A DNA stretch of 64,000 nucleotides from Rhabditophanes sp. KR3021 (taxonomy: Eukaryota > Nematoda > Chromadorea > Rhabditida > Alloionematidae), in NCBI GenBank assembly GCA_963281155.1, contig CAUJLY010000001.1:806001-870000 (forward strand), read 5' to 3'. How positions within the stretch are numbered: position 1 is the stretch's first letter; each line of letters starts with the position of its first letter. This document shows, one piece after another, positions 33,306 to 46,729 of the stretch. A program made the translations under genes and the position numbers. The notes beneath the pieces were generated by a model. The model saw nothing but the letters and a program-made list of their open reading frames with translations. It was not told where the DNA came from and did no database searches.

Positions 33306-34818
33306 ATGGAGAATAAAAGGTAGGTTCTTTTATTTGGTTTCACTTAATATTTTTAGTGAGAAGAAAAAAGGCCCTGGAGTGCTTGATTTATATGCCACCT
33401 TTAAATTAAAAGACTTTATTATTTTTGCCTTGTTATCAATTATCAATGTTGCCGTTCCGACCACTTTCTCATGCATGGCTCCATTTTTCAATGATGTCGC
33501 AAGGAGTAAAGGCTTAAACTTGTCTGAAGTTGGAATAGTTTTTGGTATTTTTAACTTTGGATCCACCTGTGGAGCAATTGTTTTTGGCAAATTTGTAAGT
33601 TCCTACCAAATCGAACTAAAATAACTTTAGTTTAGATTTCACTGTTTGGTTGCAAGAAAATATTCCTCTTTGGATTATTCTTCAGTTCCCTTGCAACAAC
33701 GGGGTTTGCATTCACAAATTTGATACAATCAAAAAATGTATACCTAGCTTCAACAGTCATTTTAAGAATATTACAAGCTTTCGGCCAATCAGCCGTCATC
33801 ACTTGTTGTTATACTTTGTCGGCAAAGTTATTTCCACAGGCAATTTCAACTATTATGGCATTATTTGAAACAAGTAGTGCGATTGGCTTTTCGATCGGGC
33901 CACTTTTGGGTGGGTTTCTGTATGAGGTCGGTGGGTATCAACTCCCATTCATTGTCATTTCCATAACTTTATTCTGCATTGCTGTCGTCTCCATCTTTTT
34001 TATTACTGACCTTCCTGCTGAAGAAAAAGTCGTAGGGGATCAATTAATTGGCAACAACATCGAAGGTGGTTACCAAAAATTGTTAAGCTCGAAAGATGTG
34101 ATTATGTTGTTAATTATTGTTGGCATCATGGGCTTTTGCTTTAACTCAATTGATCCTATTTTGCCTGTAATCCTTCAAACCGAATTTAATTTGACATACA
34201 CTCAAATAGGCACTATGTTTTCTGGATTAGCAATCGGATATGCTTTGTGTAAGTTAGTCAATTTCATTTAATTTAATTACAAAATGTAGGCGCTCCTTTT
34301 TACGGGTACATAATTGACAATTACCACAACACCAACTTTATGTACGTATTGGGAGGCACACTGGTTGCCTGCTGCTTTTATTTGATGGGAGTCCAGTTTG
34401 TTACCTTATTCGCCCTAACACCACTTCTATATGCCTTCATTCTCTTTATCTTTGGATGTGCTGCGTGTGCTTTATACGTACCTGCCTTCAAATCCCTCCT
34501 AGATACAGTCAAAGCCGAAGGATTCTCGGACTCAATCTCGACAACCTCAGCTGTTTCTGGTGCTTTTAGTGGTGCCTTCAATTTCGGAGGTTTCATTGGA
34601 CCTATCATGTCTTCGACGATTGCTGATTTTGTTGGTTTCAAATGGACGATGACTAGTATTGCGGGTGGTGTCTTTCTTTATGTGAGTTTTAGGGTCGGTT
34701 GTTTTAATCAACTTTATTTTAGACCATCATATTTGCCTTTTTCTATGTTTTACCAAAACGTAAATACAAATCGAGAGAAAAAATTGGGCCTGCGTTAGAG
34801 GCTAAAATCAACGTTTAA
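33306..34818 (+). CDS. MFS transporter, SLC18B1 (vesicular polyamine/amine)-like
   Basis: Five exons, 33306-33319, 33357-33594, 33636-34248, 34290-34681 and 34723-34818 (introns 37-41 nt), give 450 residues with about 12 membrane helices. The first coding exon is only 14 nt and supplies MENKS. Family marks are GIFNFGSTCGAIVFGKF in TM2, a basic loop GCKK between TM2 and TM3, and SAIGFSIGPLLGGFLYEVGG in TM5. The PLLGGFLY...GYQLPF block is typical of the DHA1/SLC18 group, closest in style to SLC18B1. These are proton-coupled antiporters of organic cations. The membrane of residence and the substrate cannot be read from sequence. An AATAAA lies at about 34839-34844. Confidence 0.85.
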
Positions 34819-35106
34819 TTTATTTATTGTTATCTTTAATAAAGTTATTAATTTTATTTGTAAGCAATTCCTAGAATAGAACCACATTTTTAAGAGGTTA
34901 AAAATGCACCACTTTCTAATCTGTCAAACCAATTTTTAAACCCGTGGGCAAATGTCTATTTTTTAAAGTTACAACGAAAACTTGTTCAAACTATTTTTAA
35001 ATACATAATGACATGTCTCTGCTTCGATGAAAGTATTTGCTTACCAATATTATCCCCGTTTTTGATTAAATCGCATTTAAAAGTTGATAACAGATTTGAT
35101 ATTTCA

Positions 35107-35639
35107 GAAGAATGTCCATCATCTTGAGATGCCCAACTTATGCAAACTACCTAAAGCCTCGCAATGTCATGATTCAGTTGTTGTTGATGGAATCATATAT
35201 GTGACTGCGGGTGAAGGCTGTTCAAACATACAAAGGTAAGTAAATGTAAATATAATGGCCATTTTAACATCTTCTAGATTCGATGAAAGAGAAGGAAATG
35301 GACTTTGCCCACAGAATCAGAACAGAAAGCTGCCACTTCTGCTGTGTCACTATTTAATAAAAACATTTTATGTTGTGGTGGTGATAACAACGGGGTAAAT
35401 TCAAATACGTGTAGACTATATGATATAGTTGGTAATAATTGGAGAAATATTGAGTCTTTGCCAATTCCAATGCGTAGTGCTTCTTCGGTCGAATTAGAAG
35501 GCAAATCATACATTTTGGTGGTTATACTAAATATTGTCACAAGCATATCTATGTCTACTCAAAAGCAAACACAAAATGGTCCCAATCTAAACTTTTTCTA
35601 CCAAAAGTGACTGCATTTACTTCTACAGTCACTTTCTAA
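35107..35639 (+). pseudogene. Kelch-repeat gene relic with two frame breaks
   Basis: After an acceptor-like TTTCAG (to 35106) the frame reads through DSVVVDGIIYVTAGEGC to a donor at about 35235. It resumes at about 35279 with FDEREGN. The frame then breaks near 35295-35305. The +1 frame continues with TLPTESEQKAATS, NKNILCCGGDNNG, YDIVGNNWRNIESLP and IPMRSASSVELEGKSY. It breaks again near 35513-35518 and resumes as HFGGYTKYC...VYSKANTKW. These are about two and a half Kelch blades (GG, Y/FD, W spaced as in the repeat). No BTB or BACK part is found. It is probably a truncated, decayed Kelch gene. Confidence 0.65.
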
Positions 35640-35898
35640 TCGTCTTTTAATTATCCTTTGCCTTTAATAAGATAATTTTACGTATGTTTTTACTTAATCT
35701 TTCACCAAAACCATACTTCTTATGGTGACAAAGTGAACACCTTACACATTTGCCATTCAAACAACCTTTGCTTGATAAAAATAGTCCACATCCTTTGATG
35801 ATGTAAGATCTTCTGAGAATCAGAATAAGAAATAAATATTAAAAACTTTTATTAAATAATCTTGTCTAAATGATAAAAATAAAAGTAGATAGGATAAA

Positions 35899-38800
35899 TT
35901 AATTAAGAACACTAACACTGCCACCATTCATCGCTAAGGTAGGCCAAGCTATTTTGGCTTCATGTCTTTTGTAGGCAAAGAGGTAGTTTTTGTTGGAAGC
36001 TCTGTATGTGCCTATAACTTCGTCTAGGCTTTCATTTGAATTGAGACGATTTTCATATCCATCGAATAAGATGTAGAGACCATGATCGTCGGGGAAGGTA
36101 ATAGAAAAGCGGGAAGCAATAATTCTTCCTAATTTGCCTACACTCATGTGAGGGACATACGGGAAAGTATGATACTTGATGGTTCCTTCTTGTTCGTCTG
36201 GAACCGCGACTCTCGTCAACACATCCATTCTCGGCGACAAACACCCCAAAGTAGAATAAATACTCTTATCTACCCTATCACACTTCTGAATATCCAAATC
36301 CGTCTTAATTCTCCCCATACATTCGGGATCCTTCAACAACTGAATGGCCGACGACAAACTAGTCAAATAAAAAGCTGAATCGCCACTGGTCAAAACTCGG
36401 GACGGCAACAATTCCCACATGTACCATGTATCCAAGTCACAAGTCACCGCATTTCCCTTTGCCAGCATAAACATAATGATCCTAATCAAATCATCGGACG
36501 AAGGCAAAGTACGTGGAGTGGACGTAAACATCAAATTCATACCCGTACTTGATTCAATAGACGCCTTTGTCTCAACACAAACTTCCAAAGCTCGTAGGAA
36601 GTTATCCAACTTTTTGAAAGGTGAATAATGTTGTTGCATCTTTTTGAAGCAAATTTTTGTCATTTCTAAGCACTCCATATTTCCCGTATATTCCATTTCT
36701 GAGGATAATCCTAAACCTTCACTTGATAAGTTTTTGATTGCAATCAAATTTGCTGTGACCATCTTGTGTTCTCTGCTCATTACGCCATCATTCAACGATA
36801 ACCGATACAACAAATTCTTCACTGGCTTTAACAACAACTTATACAGCCCCGTCTCCAAGATGGCATCGATATCCAAGAAGCAATTTTGACTCAACTTAGT
36901 AGACTCCACTCTAATAACCTCATGCAAATCTTTCTCCCCATTCTTGACCAGGTAATTCTTCATTCCATTCAAAAACTGTCTTACGTTTCTGATAACTGTA
37001 TTGGGACAAGTTTCATTAGCTTCAAAAGTGCACTCAATGAACCTTTGCAAAGTCGCTCCAAAAATGGTATTTCCATCCATCGACAAATGTTCTATATACA
37101 TTTGAATCTTCGCCTTACTTTCTTCAATAGGTGACACGTCCTTGGCAGGATCAACTTTGATGTTTAAGATATTATTATTCTTAAATGAACCTTTCTTGTT
37201 AACACCGACGCTTTTCCTATACAAAGTCTGCGATTCACTCATATCAACACATAAAGACTCATCTCCATTAGGGATAGAGGAAAATCTACTTCTGTTAAAG
37301 GACTTTGCCTCTTCACCAGCTGACAATTGGTGAGGTAAAACTGGTACTAATTTCAATGTGTCATCTAACATTTTATTGCCTATGCGGAGGATGATGTTGT
37401 CGTTTGGGGATTTGGGTATTTTGTTGTTACCACCACTATGCATTTTGAGGTGAGGAGAAGTTGGTTTGGAAAGTTCTGAATACATTGAGCTTCCACTTGA
37501 TTGGGAGAGGGATGTGATGGTGTTAGTGGTAGAAATAGCAGAATCAAAATTAAGAGTAGCTCTTTCAACCTGCGGAGTAACTTGATTCGAGCTTCCCGAG
37601 TCGACTGTCTTAGCTAAATCCAACAGATTCTCCCAAATATTGGAATCCCACGGTTCATTGAACACCGTCCCCGCAACAGACACACTATCCTCATCCACGA
37701 CTTGATGGTCTTTGGTTGGCAAGATGATGTCAGAAGTATTCGAAATGATACTTTGTCTAGTCCCAAAGTCTGTAATAGGTGTATACTCACTACTACTCCC
37801 ACCAACTCCCTCTCCTTGCCCATACGATAAAGGAGAAAGACGAGCAATTTTTTGTCTAGATTTCATTTCAGCATTCACTGCGCACCATTTATTGGAGGTT
37901 TGGGGAGACTTGGGAAATGATGAAAGTGGCGGTGATACGTTTAGTTTGGTGGTTTGTCTGGGATCAATGTTCACCTTGTGATAAATAGATGAATGTGGGT
38001 CTTCTTTGAGACTAGTAGTGTGGTTGATGAGGGTCTTTTGAGGTGAAGAGAATTGTTTTCGCCTGACCACTGGTGTTATAAGGCCTTCGTTGATTGTCTG
38101 GAATAAAATAAATGATACTAAAATTTCTAAATAAACTATCAAACAATATAAACGAAGACAGGCGCCACCTGGCAAAAAGCATTGCATTTAAGTTATGAAA
38201 AAAGTAAATAACTCCACAAATCAATCATCTATAAAATTTAGGCATAAAAAGAATAAGTAGAGGTATGTGTGTCGTTTCAAAAATAGTACACTCAAATTTT
38301 GTCTTATATAACCACTACACTCTTCTTCCCACCCAACAAAACAATATTTTTTGTATTGTCGTTTTGTGTTTAAAAGTATTTTGAAAAGGTATAGGTACGC
38401 TATTATGTTATCAAGTGGTCCTTGGAGTTTTAAATCTTTTTTTTAAAAGATACATTTTGAGTGGGGGAAGAAATAAATATTGTTTAGTTGTGTGTGTTAT
38501 ATACAAAAAGTAGAAATAAATTCGATTTTTGTCAAAAGCAACAATAAAATATTCCTCCTTTATAGTGCCAAATAGCAGGTGCATATTAATAATTTAAACA
38601 CAACCAAACTAATGTAAAAGATAATCGTCAAAACCTTTTGACCTACGTAAAGGTTGAGATGGCGTTGTGTTGTTTTGTCCTTAGTGAGAGGCAAGCGTCA
38701 AAAGGTTATTATTTGTTATTGTTATGTCTCACCAACTTATCAAGTCCTCTTCAGATATGGGCAAGAGACGGATATGTCTAAATAAGCTGGCTAATCTTAT

Positions 38801-41800
38801 AAAAGTCTTCTCATAAACTCATTTAATTGGTAACTTTTTTGCAAGGCCATAACCAAAAACTTACACTCAACTCTCCTGTCTTTTGATTCCTCCCAATCTT
38901 TGCTGTCAAGGCACGGACAGATGCTGTTACAGCTCGATGTTGGTCTAGATAATCTTCACCTTTCTGATCAACTAAGTTAGGCACTGACAGTCGATGTAAA
39001 GCATGTTCGGATTTTTTGTTTTCATCGAACTTAGTAAACATATTCTTAGACGTCTCAACTGAACCTGCTTTATTCAAACCTCTACGCATAGCAACAGTAG
39101 ACACACCACTCGCCTCAACCTTCTTAATCTTTTCTCCATTCTTGCCTGTCATCTGCACCAACATCTTCTGTCCCCCACCAAAAGGTCCTTTCATATCATT
39201 TCCGGAATCAAAACAATTCCTTGTCTCTTCAAAATGATTAGCTAATCTCTTAGCCGTAATAGAAGCTGTGATATCTGAAATTTCCCTCTGAATAGCCAAC
39301 TGCCTCGCTCTAAGTGAACCTTCGGCGACTAAAATAATTTATTAAAATAAGTCGATATACTTGAAAGTTACCTCTAGATAAATAGGTGATCTCATCTTTG
39401 ACATTATCACATTTCGGAACCATTAGATTGTCTTGGTAGGACATGCCAAATGTTTTATTTGGGGATGGGTGCATTTTTGGACGGACTGAGTTGAAGTATG
39501 ATGGAGGTTGATTTAATTTTTTGGAAACTAAATTGTTCTTGGTGTCGTTGATTTTGACTGGCTTTAGATTTAGGAGGAAGGAAGATTTTTTGTTTTGAGG
39601 TGGCTCATTTTTTAGGTTCACTTTGCTTAGTTGACCTGAGGAAAGGGATATTTGACGTGGTGGTGGTTGGTAGTAAAGATCATTGATAAGAGTATCGTCT
39701 TTAAAAGTCGGTCTTCTTCTGTCTTCAAAACCATTAGCCAGAGCATTGTTGTTGAATGGAGTGAAGTAATCACATTGAGCTAGAGCGTTGAAAGCAGCAT
39801 GACTATCTTTTGGCCTTTGCAAAGTAAAAGGAATTTGACCTTGGTTTGAGTGAGATCTATTAAGGGAACTTTTTTTGGTTGTATCCTTGACTGAGGAAGA
39901 GGAACCACCGAAAAACAAAGACTTCAGGAAGGAAGGTGTTCTCTTTTCAGTTGGCTTATAAGTTCGTGAGGATGAGCGTGAACTTATTCTTGGCGATTGC
40001 AAAGCACTTGATTTAAGGCTTGTGTTGGAAGAGGGAGAACCTCTGGAGGAGTAGAAGGACGAATTTAGTGTAGATGAACTGTAAGGAGCTTTGAATAAAT
40101 CAGGATTGTGGGTGAAATAACCGGATGATGTTGCGTAAGAAGGAGATGACATGGGGTTTTGATTTATTCCTGGAGTCATTGTTGGTTGGTCATTGCTTGG
40201 TAGGTAGGCTACGTCACTTATCCAAAAGTCTGCAAATAAATTTATCAAAATATAGATACTTTAAAATGTAGGGATGAATTTAATAATTAAATACACAAAG
40301 AGACAAATGCCGCACCGATGTCGTAACATATATCTACCAACAAAGGACTTTTATCTTATCAAATAATTGGTTTAATACCACACTTTTCCATCTCACACCC
40401 TTACCACCCAAAACAAAGGCTATTAATTGGGAAGAGAAATAATATTATACCAAAGTGACTGGAACCCCTAAAATGACCGTTGATCTAAAAGTGATAACAA
40501 TTTAGTATCAAGTGTATATATAACCTACTTTAAAAATAGTACTAGAATATTTTAATCCCAAACTTGAAAAGTAAAAATGGAAACTAAAATGAGGTGGTGT
40601 TACAACAAATTTGTTTTATCTAAAAGTAAATATCTAAACAAAAGACTATAAAGATGAGTAATTAATGATAAGACATATGCCATAAATAAATCTAAATGAG
40701 ATACTTAAAATATGGAAAGAAAAGCTGGCTGGACGGTAGAGGCATTGAATGTAGTTTATTGTTTGCAAAAATAGATGTTGTAGTATATAATATGAATTAT
40801 TTTTTTATTTACCTCGGAAACTAGCTTTCGTCAAGGAAATTTAAACTAATTAAAAATGACTTTTCCACAAATTAACTAACTAAATTTTCAACTACTTCCA
40901 AAAAGTAGACAAACAATAGTGATGTGCAACCCTTCATTTAAAAAACTAAAGTGAATTGATTTGGAAGTAAATGTTACATTAAATAAATAATCAAACTACC
41001 TGAGAATGTGGTAACGCATTAATGAATCAAAAGATATATCTAGAAATACATTCAACTATAGTTATTTTAGGAAAGTATCTTATTGAGTGTTTGAAAAAGA
41101 TCTCCACAATATGACACTTACACAAATATAATCAAGTCAAGGTTAATTGAGCCACACATTGACATCCAAATCATGTTATGACAACAAAAAAGTTATAAGT
41201 TAATTATTAACTAATTTGGGACGCTTTTTCCGAGTTCTTCTTTCACCACCTCATCTTATTGTTATGTAAATAAAAAGTATATAGATGAAGGAGATATATA
41301 TATACAAAGATAATGTACATAGGAACGGACTATTTCTTGAATACGTTAGATGATGTTATTGGAGACAACACGTAAAAACCAAAAACGTTCGTTTATTAAC
41401 GTTCCATCGCATACGTTTTCATCTTACTATTATAAAGAAGATGTCGAGATATATAAATATGAAGGTGTATATTCAGTTTGACAAGATTTGATATATCGAT
41501 AAGAAAAAGTTTTGTTATAAATTGGATATAGTGTAGGGAACTGTCAACATTAACCCCTTTCGAGAAGCTTCAAAACAAATAAATGGTAGATTGCGTTTTG
41601 TCACCTCGATTCAACTAAACCTCTACCTAAATAATATTACTTTGACGACACACAAAAGACGTGATTAGGCGTTAAGTGAGAATTGCATGATATGTTTTAA
41701 GGTTCTTTATACTAATTACTAACATCAATCACTTTCTCTCTTTTAGTTATTATGAGTCGATTAGGTAGGAGGTTGTTTGCAGCTTAACGAACTATTTAGA

Positions 41801-42752
41801 AGTAATTAAAATAACTAAAAATGATTTGGGGCTTAATTTTTTGTTTTAATAATTATGTTTCAAAACAAGTTACTTACCAGGTCCTAACAAAGCGATGCTT
41901 TTTAACATTCCAGGAGATTGACAATTTTGGATGGCTAGAGGCATTTCTAGTCTGGTGTGAAGTTCTTCCCCATGTCCACAATAGTAATCTATTAGAAGAG
42001 GTAGTGATTTGAAGGAACGCGGGGATCCTTCCAGCTTCACGAGACCGTTTATTGTTTCTATCAAATAATGGTCGTTGTCAGTTGTGAATGTAGTTGGAAG
42101 GCGAATAGTCAAAGCCATGGAATGGATTTTTGTGGAGGAACGAACGATGAATGCCTAAACATTTATATTTATTTATTTAGTTACCTAACTTACGCCTGGA
42201 CCTTTATCTTTCAGCAAATTACAAGCCTCCACTCTCCCAATATTCCTAATATACCAAATGGGATGTGTCATAATAATTTTTTCCAAATTTCCCACTTTTA
42301 TATTATTATTCAATACAACTTCTCCTTTTCCCATTTGAGCAGCATTTGACGGAGTCATAGACAAATTAATCTCACCTTTAGAAGGAGCACGTGGATTCTA
42401 TAAAAAAAAGTAAACATGAAACTTTGTCAAAAGACATCTTTTGTTTGGATGCTCTAATAATTTCAAAATCGCCTCCCTAAGACCATTAAATCTCTTTTTT
42501 GGTGTTGATAAAAACACTTACCATTGGATTATGAATTGTTTTTTTGAGCAACTCTACGATCTGGTTTCTACTTGTAGAAGGATGTTGGATGTCTAAGGCA
42601 ACGCTGGGCGTTAACTCTTCTACTTCGATCTCGACTTCTTCGTCATCTGGAGCACCGGAGTCAGAAGAATTATAAGAGGATGTTGATATGGGCTGTTGGT
42701 GGTGATGCTTCGACTGCTGCAGAATAGGCGCTGATATAGAAGGCCTTGTCAT
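35899..42752 (-). CDS. rin-1: RIN-type Ras/Rab5 exchange factor (SH2-VPS9-RA)
   Basis: Six coding exons (42522-42752, 42194-42397, 41878-42154, 39372-40229, 38865-39328, 35899-38097) keep frame throughout and give 1410 residues. An SH2 domain lies at about residues 122-215, starting WYIRNIG, with the phosphotyrosine-binding Arg in FIVR (about residue 150). A long Ser/Pro-rich disordered middle follows. The VPS9 domain (about 1172-1272) contains SSDDLIRIIMFML and FYLTSLSSAI, with the conserved Asp and Tyr of Rab5 exchange factors. A RA/ubiquitin-like domain (about 1310-1395) ends the protein. In known RINs the SH2 reads receptor tyrosine kinase signals, RA binds Ras, and VPS9 activates Rab5 on early endosomes. 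The 1.65-kb intron (40230-41877) is by far the largest here. Upstream non-coding exons are likely, since an acceptor precedes the ATG at 42760. Confidence 0.9.
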
Positions 42753-44892
42753 AATATTACCTAAATTAATTGATGCAATAAAAAACAATCAACATATATT
42801 TATTCTATAATACGTGATCAATTTACTTAATAATATGTTTTTTATATTTAAAAAGCGAAAGTGCAAAATCAATGTTAGTGGTTAATGTTTAAAATATTGT
42901 GATTCATTGTGTATGCATAATATACATAAATAAAATATTCGTCTATCTACAAAAAACAGCTAATTATACGAAATAGGATGGACCTTGTCAGATACATGCA
43001 CATTTATTGTAACTGTCTGCTTATATTGTATGGATTTTTTATATAAATGAGTCTTTTTGGGGTAGAAGAAATGTGATTCATTTGTTGTAGAAAGGAAAAA
43101 GTTTATCATAATAATAAATATATGCATAGGATGATTGTTAATGATGGTGCAAAAGAGTAAGAAATGTAAAAGTTTGTTCTGGTCTTTTAAAAAATATAGA
43201 TATTATTTAGTAGGTTTTTGTTTAGAGAAAGAAGGTAATGTAAATAGAGATTAACTTTTCTAAAGGAATATTAATTTGTTTTTTAGACAAGGGAGTATTA
43301 ATTAGTGGATGCAAAAATATTCGTATAATAAATATGTGTTTTTGAGGGCCAAAAGTAAAGTGGCTAAAAGGGTTGAAATGAGATGATTCAGGTAAACTAT
43401 ACTCACCTTTCCAATAGGTGCCTTTTTGATCGGTACTTTAAATACAAACCCATAAAAAAATAACCAATTGATCCTCCCTTTAATCACTTTGAACAATACC
43501 GTCATCTCACCACCACACTTAAATAAAAATCATACCACAAAAAGTAATCTATACTCTAAAAGGACTAAAGGAGGAATCCATTAGATATGTCAAATAATTG
43601 CGCCACACAAAACGCCTATAGTAAAGCAAAAAATTTAATAAATAAAAGCATCATAAACATCTTTCATTTTTTCCTCTAAAAAGTACATCTTCAATAATTT
43701 AGCAGTTGAACGGTCAAATAAACATATACATTTTGAAATGTATATTTTCCTATCCATAACTAGCTTAATTTAGAAAGAATTATGGAATAATATTTATTTT
43801 TGTTTAGTTTGTTTAAAATAAATGTAAATATAATAATTATATTGTTTTAATGGCACACAATTAGCTGCATTGATAATGATTATAATAAATAGATATTTTA
43901 GTAACAAGTTAATTAGACTTTGCTTATATCATTGGACACAAAAAAAATGTTAACATAACATAATTTGTTGTTAAAAATAATCCCAATCAGAGGGGGTCTT
44001 TTGCTCGAAATATGTGGTGATATTAAAGCTACTGTCGCTTTTGCTAAATCCACCTTTACCCCGTGTAACATCCTTCCTCATTGTAACTTAGTACAACCAA
44101 GTTAATGTTTGTTGGTCTGAGAAAGGGGCATTTGTTTGGAGATTACTATTATACATCCTTTGATAAAGGATGGAAATTTCAATTTGTCTGATAATTGCAA
44201 GACTGGCACCTTTTATCACTTAACAAGTTGGTGATAGCTTTGCAATTTTAGTATAAAAACACACACCACCACCACACCACTTAATAAAACAATTGCCTTC
44301 TTTTAATATTATAAGTATGTGGAGGAAAGAAACTAGAGGCGAGTAGTAAATTAAATTTTTATACCACTTTTTGTTTAAATTTTATTTAAACTCACTTAAT
44401 GGATGGCAATTCTTAAGGAACTTAGATATTTTTTGGTTTACTTTAAGCATATATTTATAGCCTGCAAAAGAATGTTAAGCAATAACTTCAAAAATAAAAA
44501 TTTAAATAAAACCAGCAAATGTGTCGAAAAGACCTACACAAAAGTCAATATCTGTACATCTTTCTCTCATTAACTACATCAATTATAAATAGCTAATATT
44601 GATGGTGATCCTAGACGATATACTAATAATGATATCCATCTTGCTTTTATTAGGATTTTGATAGAAGCAATAAAGAGATTGAATTACAGTCGTGTGTTGG
44701 TTCGATTGTGGTGAGTTTGGAAGAAATGATCTTGCTTTTTTGAGGCTAAAAAAGAGAACAGTTGTTGTGTTTAAATTTGATTAATTATGTTTAATCGAAG
44801 TTACTTGTTGACAGGAAGGTGTTTTAGGTGACAGTTGGCGTTTTTTTATTAAGATATTTTATTGCTTTAAATAAATAAATGGTTAGGGTAAT
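42753..44892. other. Intergenic region upstream of the RIN gene
   Basis: About 2.1 kb of AT-rich DNA that probably carries 5' non-coding exon(s) and regulatory sequence of the RIN gene. A - strand ORF at 43302-43505 begins with a basic, hydrophobic 33-residue stretch and a GTGAGT donor, but it does not keep frame with the next RIN exon. A poly-ACC stretch (ACACACCACCACCACACCACT) lies near 44260-44281 next to a TATAAAA. Confidence 0.4.
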
Positions 44893-46504
44893 TTATGGTG
44901 AAATGATGCGAGGTGCCTTCTTTTTGCCGTCGTATTTTTTGTCGTAGATGGCGCATGTTCCGCAACATATATTGCGAAAGGCTGGGGCACGGCAGTGGAC
45001 ACGCATTGAAACAGGATTCATTCGCGTACAGGTTCCTTTGTTTATATCTTTGCATTCTAAAAGTAGTTGAAGTAAATGTTGCAAACAATTCATTAATCAA
45101 AACTTACTTTTTCCTAGGAATTTAGGATTAATTACACATTTGCCAGCAATGCAAAACTAAAATAAAATTAGTTGTATTAAACTAATCCCCTATCCAACCC
45201 ACCTTCCCCTCATCACAGCTAGTACCATCCATAACTGGGAAAAATGCCTTTGTTTCACAAGGACCATCTCTTTTCTGTTCTCTATTCTTACACCAAATTC
45301 TCTTACATCTTTCCTTATCTGAATGATAATAAGCCTCATTTGTACATTCTCCGAAGTTAGCGCCAAACCCAATCTTGCATTGTTGCTGTCTATTGAAATA
45401 TTCACCACCCAACTTCATACTCCTGTCCTTTTGTTCATCATCTTCACTAAAAAATCTTGTCTTGCCTTTTCTATACTTAATCAGACAATCACTTAATTCA
45501 GGATCCTTAAAAAATGACTCAATAGAAGCAATACTACATTCAGACATCATGAAGGCATTATTAAACTTAACCATATCCTCAGCACTCGAAACTGAAGATG
45601 ACATCAAGTAATTACTAGACGGATCACATTTCTTAGTTAAATTCCTTATCCCATCGTGATGAGCTCCCAGAGAATGGCCGATTTCGTGAGCTGCAATCAT
45701 TGCTGTCGATAGTCCTCCTATGTCTTCGACTACCGATGTCGATTCATCGGAACGACACATGGCTCCTACATATGCCATTCCTTGAGTTGAGGATTCTCCT
45801 TTGGCAGATAATAAGTCAAATTTTGTTAGTAGAATGGCGTGGTCGTGTTTAGGTAGATCATTTTTGTGCTTTTGACGCCATGCATTAAAGTACTGGACAG
45901 ATTGCATGGCATCAATTTGGTTGTTTTCAACTTTTTTTATTTCTTCTTGCCCACTTCCCTCCCCTGATCCTTCGAACCCGCTTCCTTCTTCTCCACTTCC
46001 TTCACTCACACCCATTCTTCCACTTTTAACAGGGCAATCTTCTTCCCTTATTATGACTAATCCCTCCACCAAATTAATCTGAATCCTAATAGTATCCAAA
46101 AAGATCAATCTCCAATAAATGTGTCTGAGCTGTTCAAAAGTAACCTTGATATATTGCTCAAGCATAACCTTCCCCGAATAATGATCATTGCCCGTCAAGT
46201 TCAAAAAAGCCTGAAACATCGAATGATCTGCAACTATCAACAAATCTATAATCGTTTGTACTTCATGGTTAGGTTTAGCCTCCGGAGTAAGAGCAGTCTT
46301 CTTAGTAAAATGGATATTTAACAAGTTTTTATTAGTAGTAAGAAAGAATTCTTCCTTTAATTGTTCTACCAATGATTTATTGGTCGAGTCAACTAAAACA
46401 AAATAATTTATTGCCTTTATCCAGAGGAAATTACCTTCTCGGCTCTCCAGAATAGATTTGCCACCACAAATCAAGGCGCAATTCAAAAGAATAAATAAAA
46501 TCAT
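44893..46504 (-). CDS. ADAM/ADAMTS-type secreted metalloprotease with Ser-Gly insert and PLAC domain
   Basis: Exons are 46435-46504, 45203-46392, 45108-45156 and 44893-45056, giving about 490 residues. If the frame-keeping 42-nt intron 46393-46434 is retained the length is 504. A short signal peptide (MILFILLNCALICGG) is followed by a reduced pro-region. The catalytic domain (IIDLLIVADHSMF onward) has zinc site HEIGHSLGAHHDG, near residue 259, and Met-turn YLMSSS. A cysteine-rich part (CKIGFGANFGECTNEAYYH, then GTSCDEGK/FCIAGKCV across a splice) is of ADAM-CR2 type. The C-terminus is a PLAC-like six-cysteine module (CKDINKGTC...CCGTC). No thrombospondin repeat is seen. It is closest in style to nematode MIG-17-like matrix proteases. 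An acidic EGSG-repeat insert sits inside the catalytic domain (DNA 45950-46006). Confidence 0.85.
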
Positions 46505-46729
46505 TAATAATGTTAATACTTTTATTATAACTGACAACAAATAAAATAATAATCTCTTACCCCCGACATTAATTTATAATCGCATTTCTTTTACTTTTTT
46601 GAGAAAGCTGCTTCTGCCAGAGTCATTATTACACTTACCAAACAGTCAAAACTCTACTTGCATTTTGGCTTACTAACAAATTTTAAAAATGATAGACTAA
46701 ATCATAGTGGCTTTCTTTTTTTACTAAAA

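Noticed and set aside
43302..43505. Possible first coding exon of the RIN gene
   Set aside because: It has a good-looking GTGAGT donor, but joining it to the acceptor at 42761 gives an immediate stop. At best it is part of a 5' non-coding exon.
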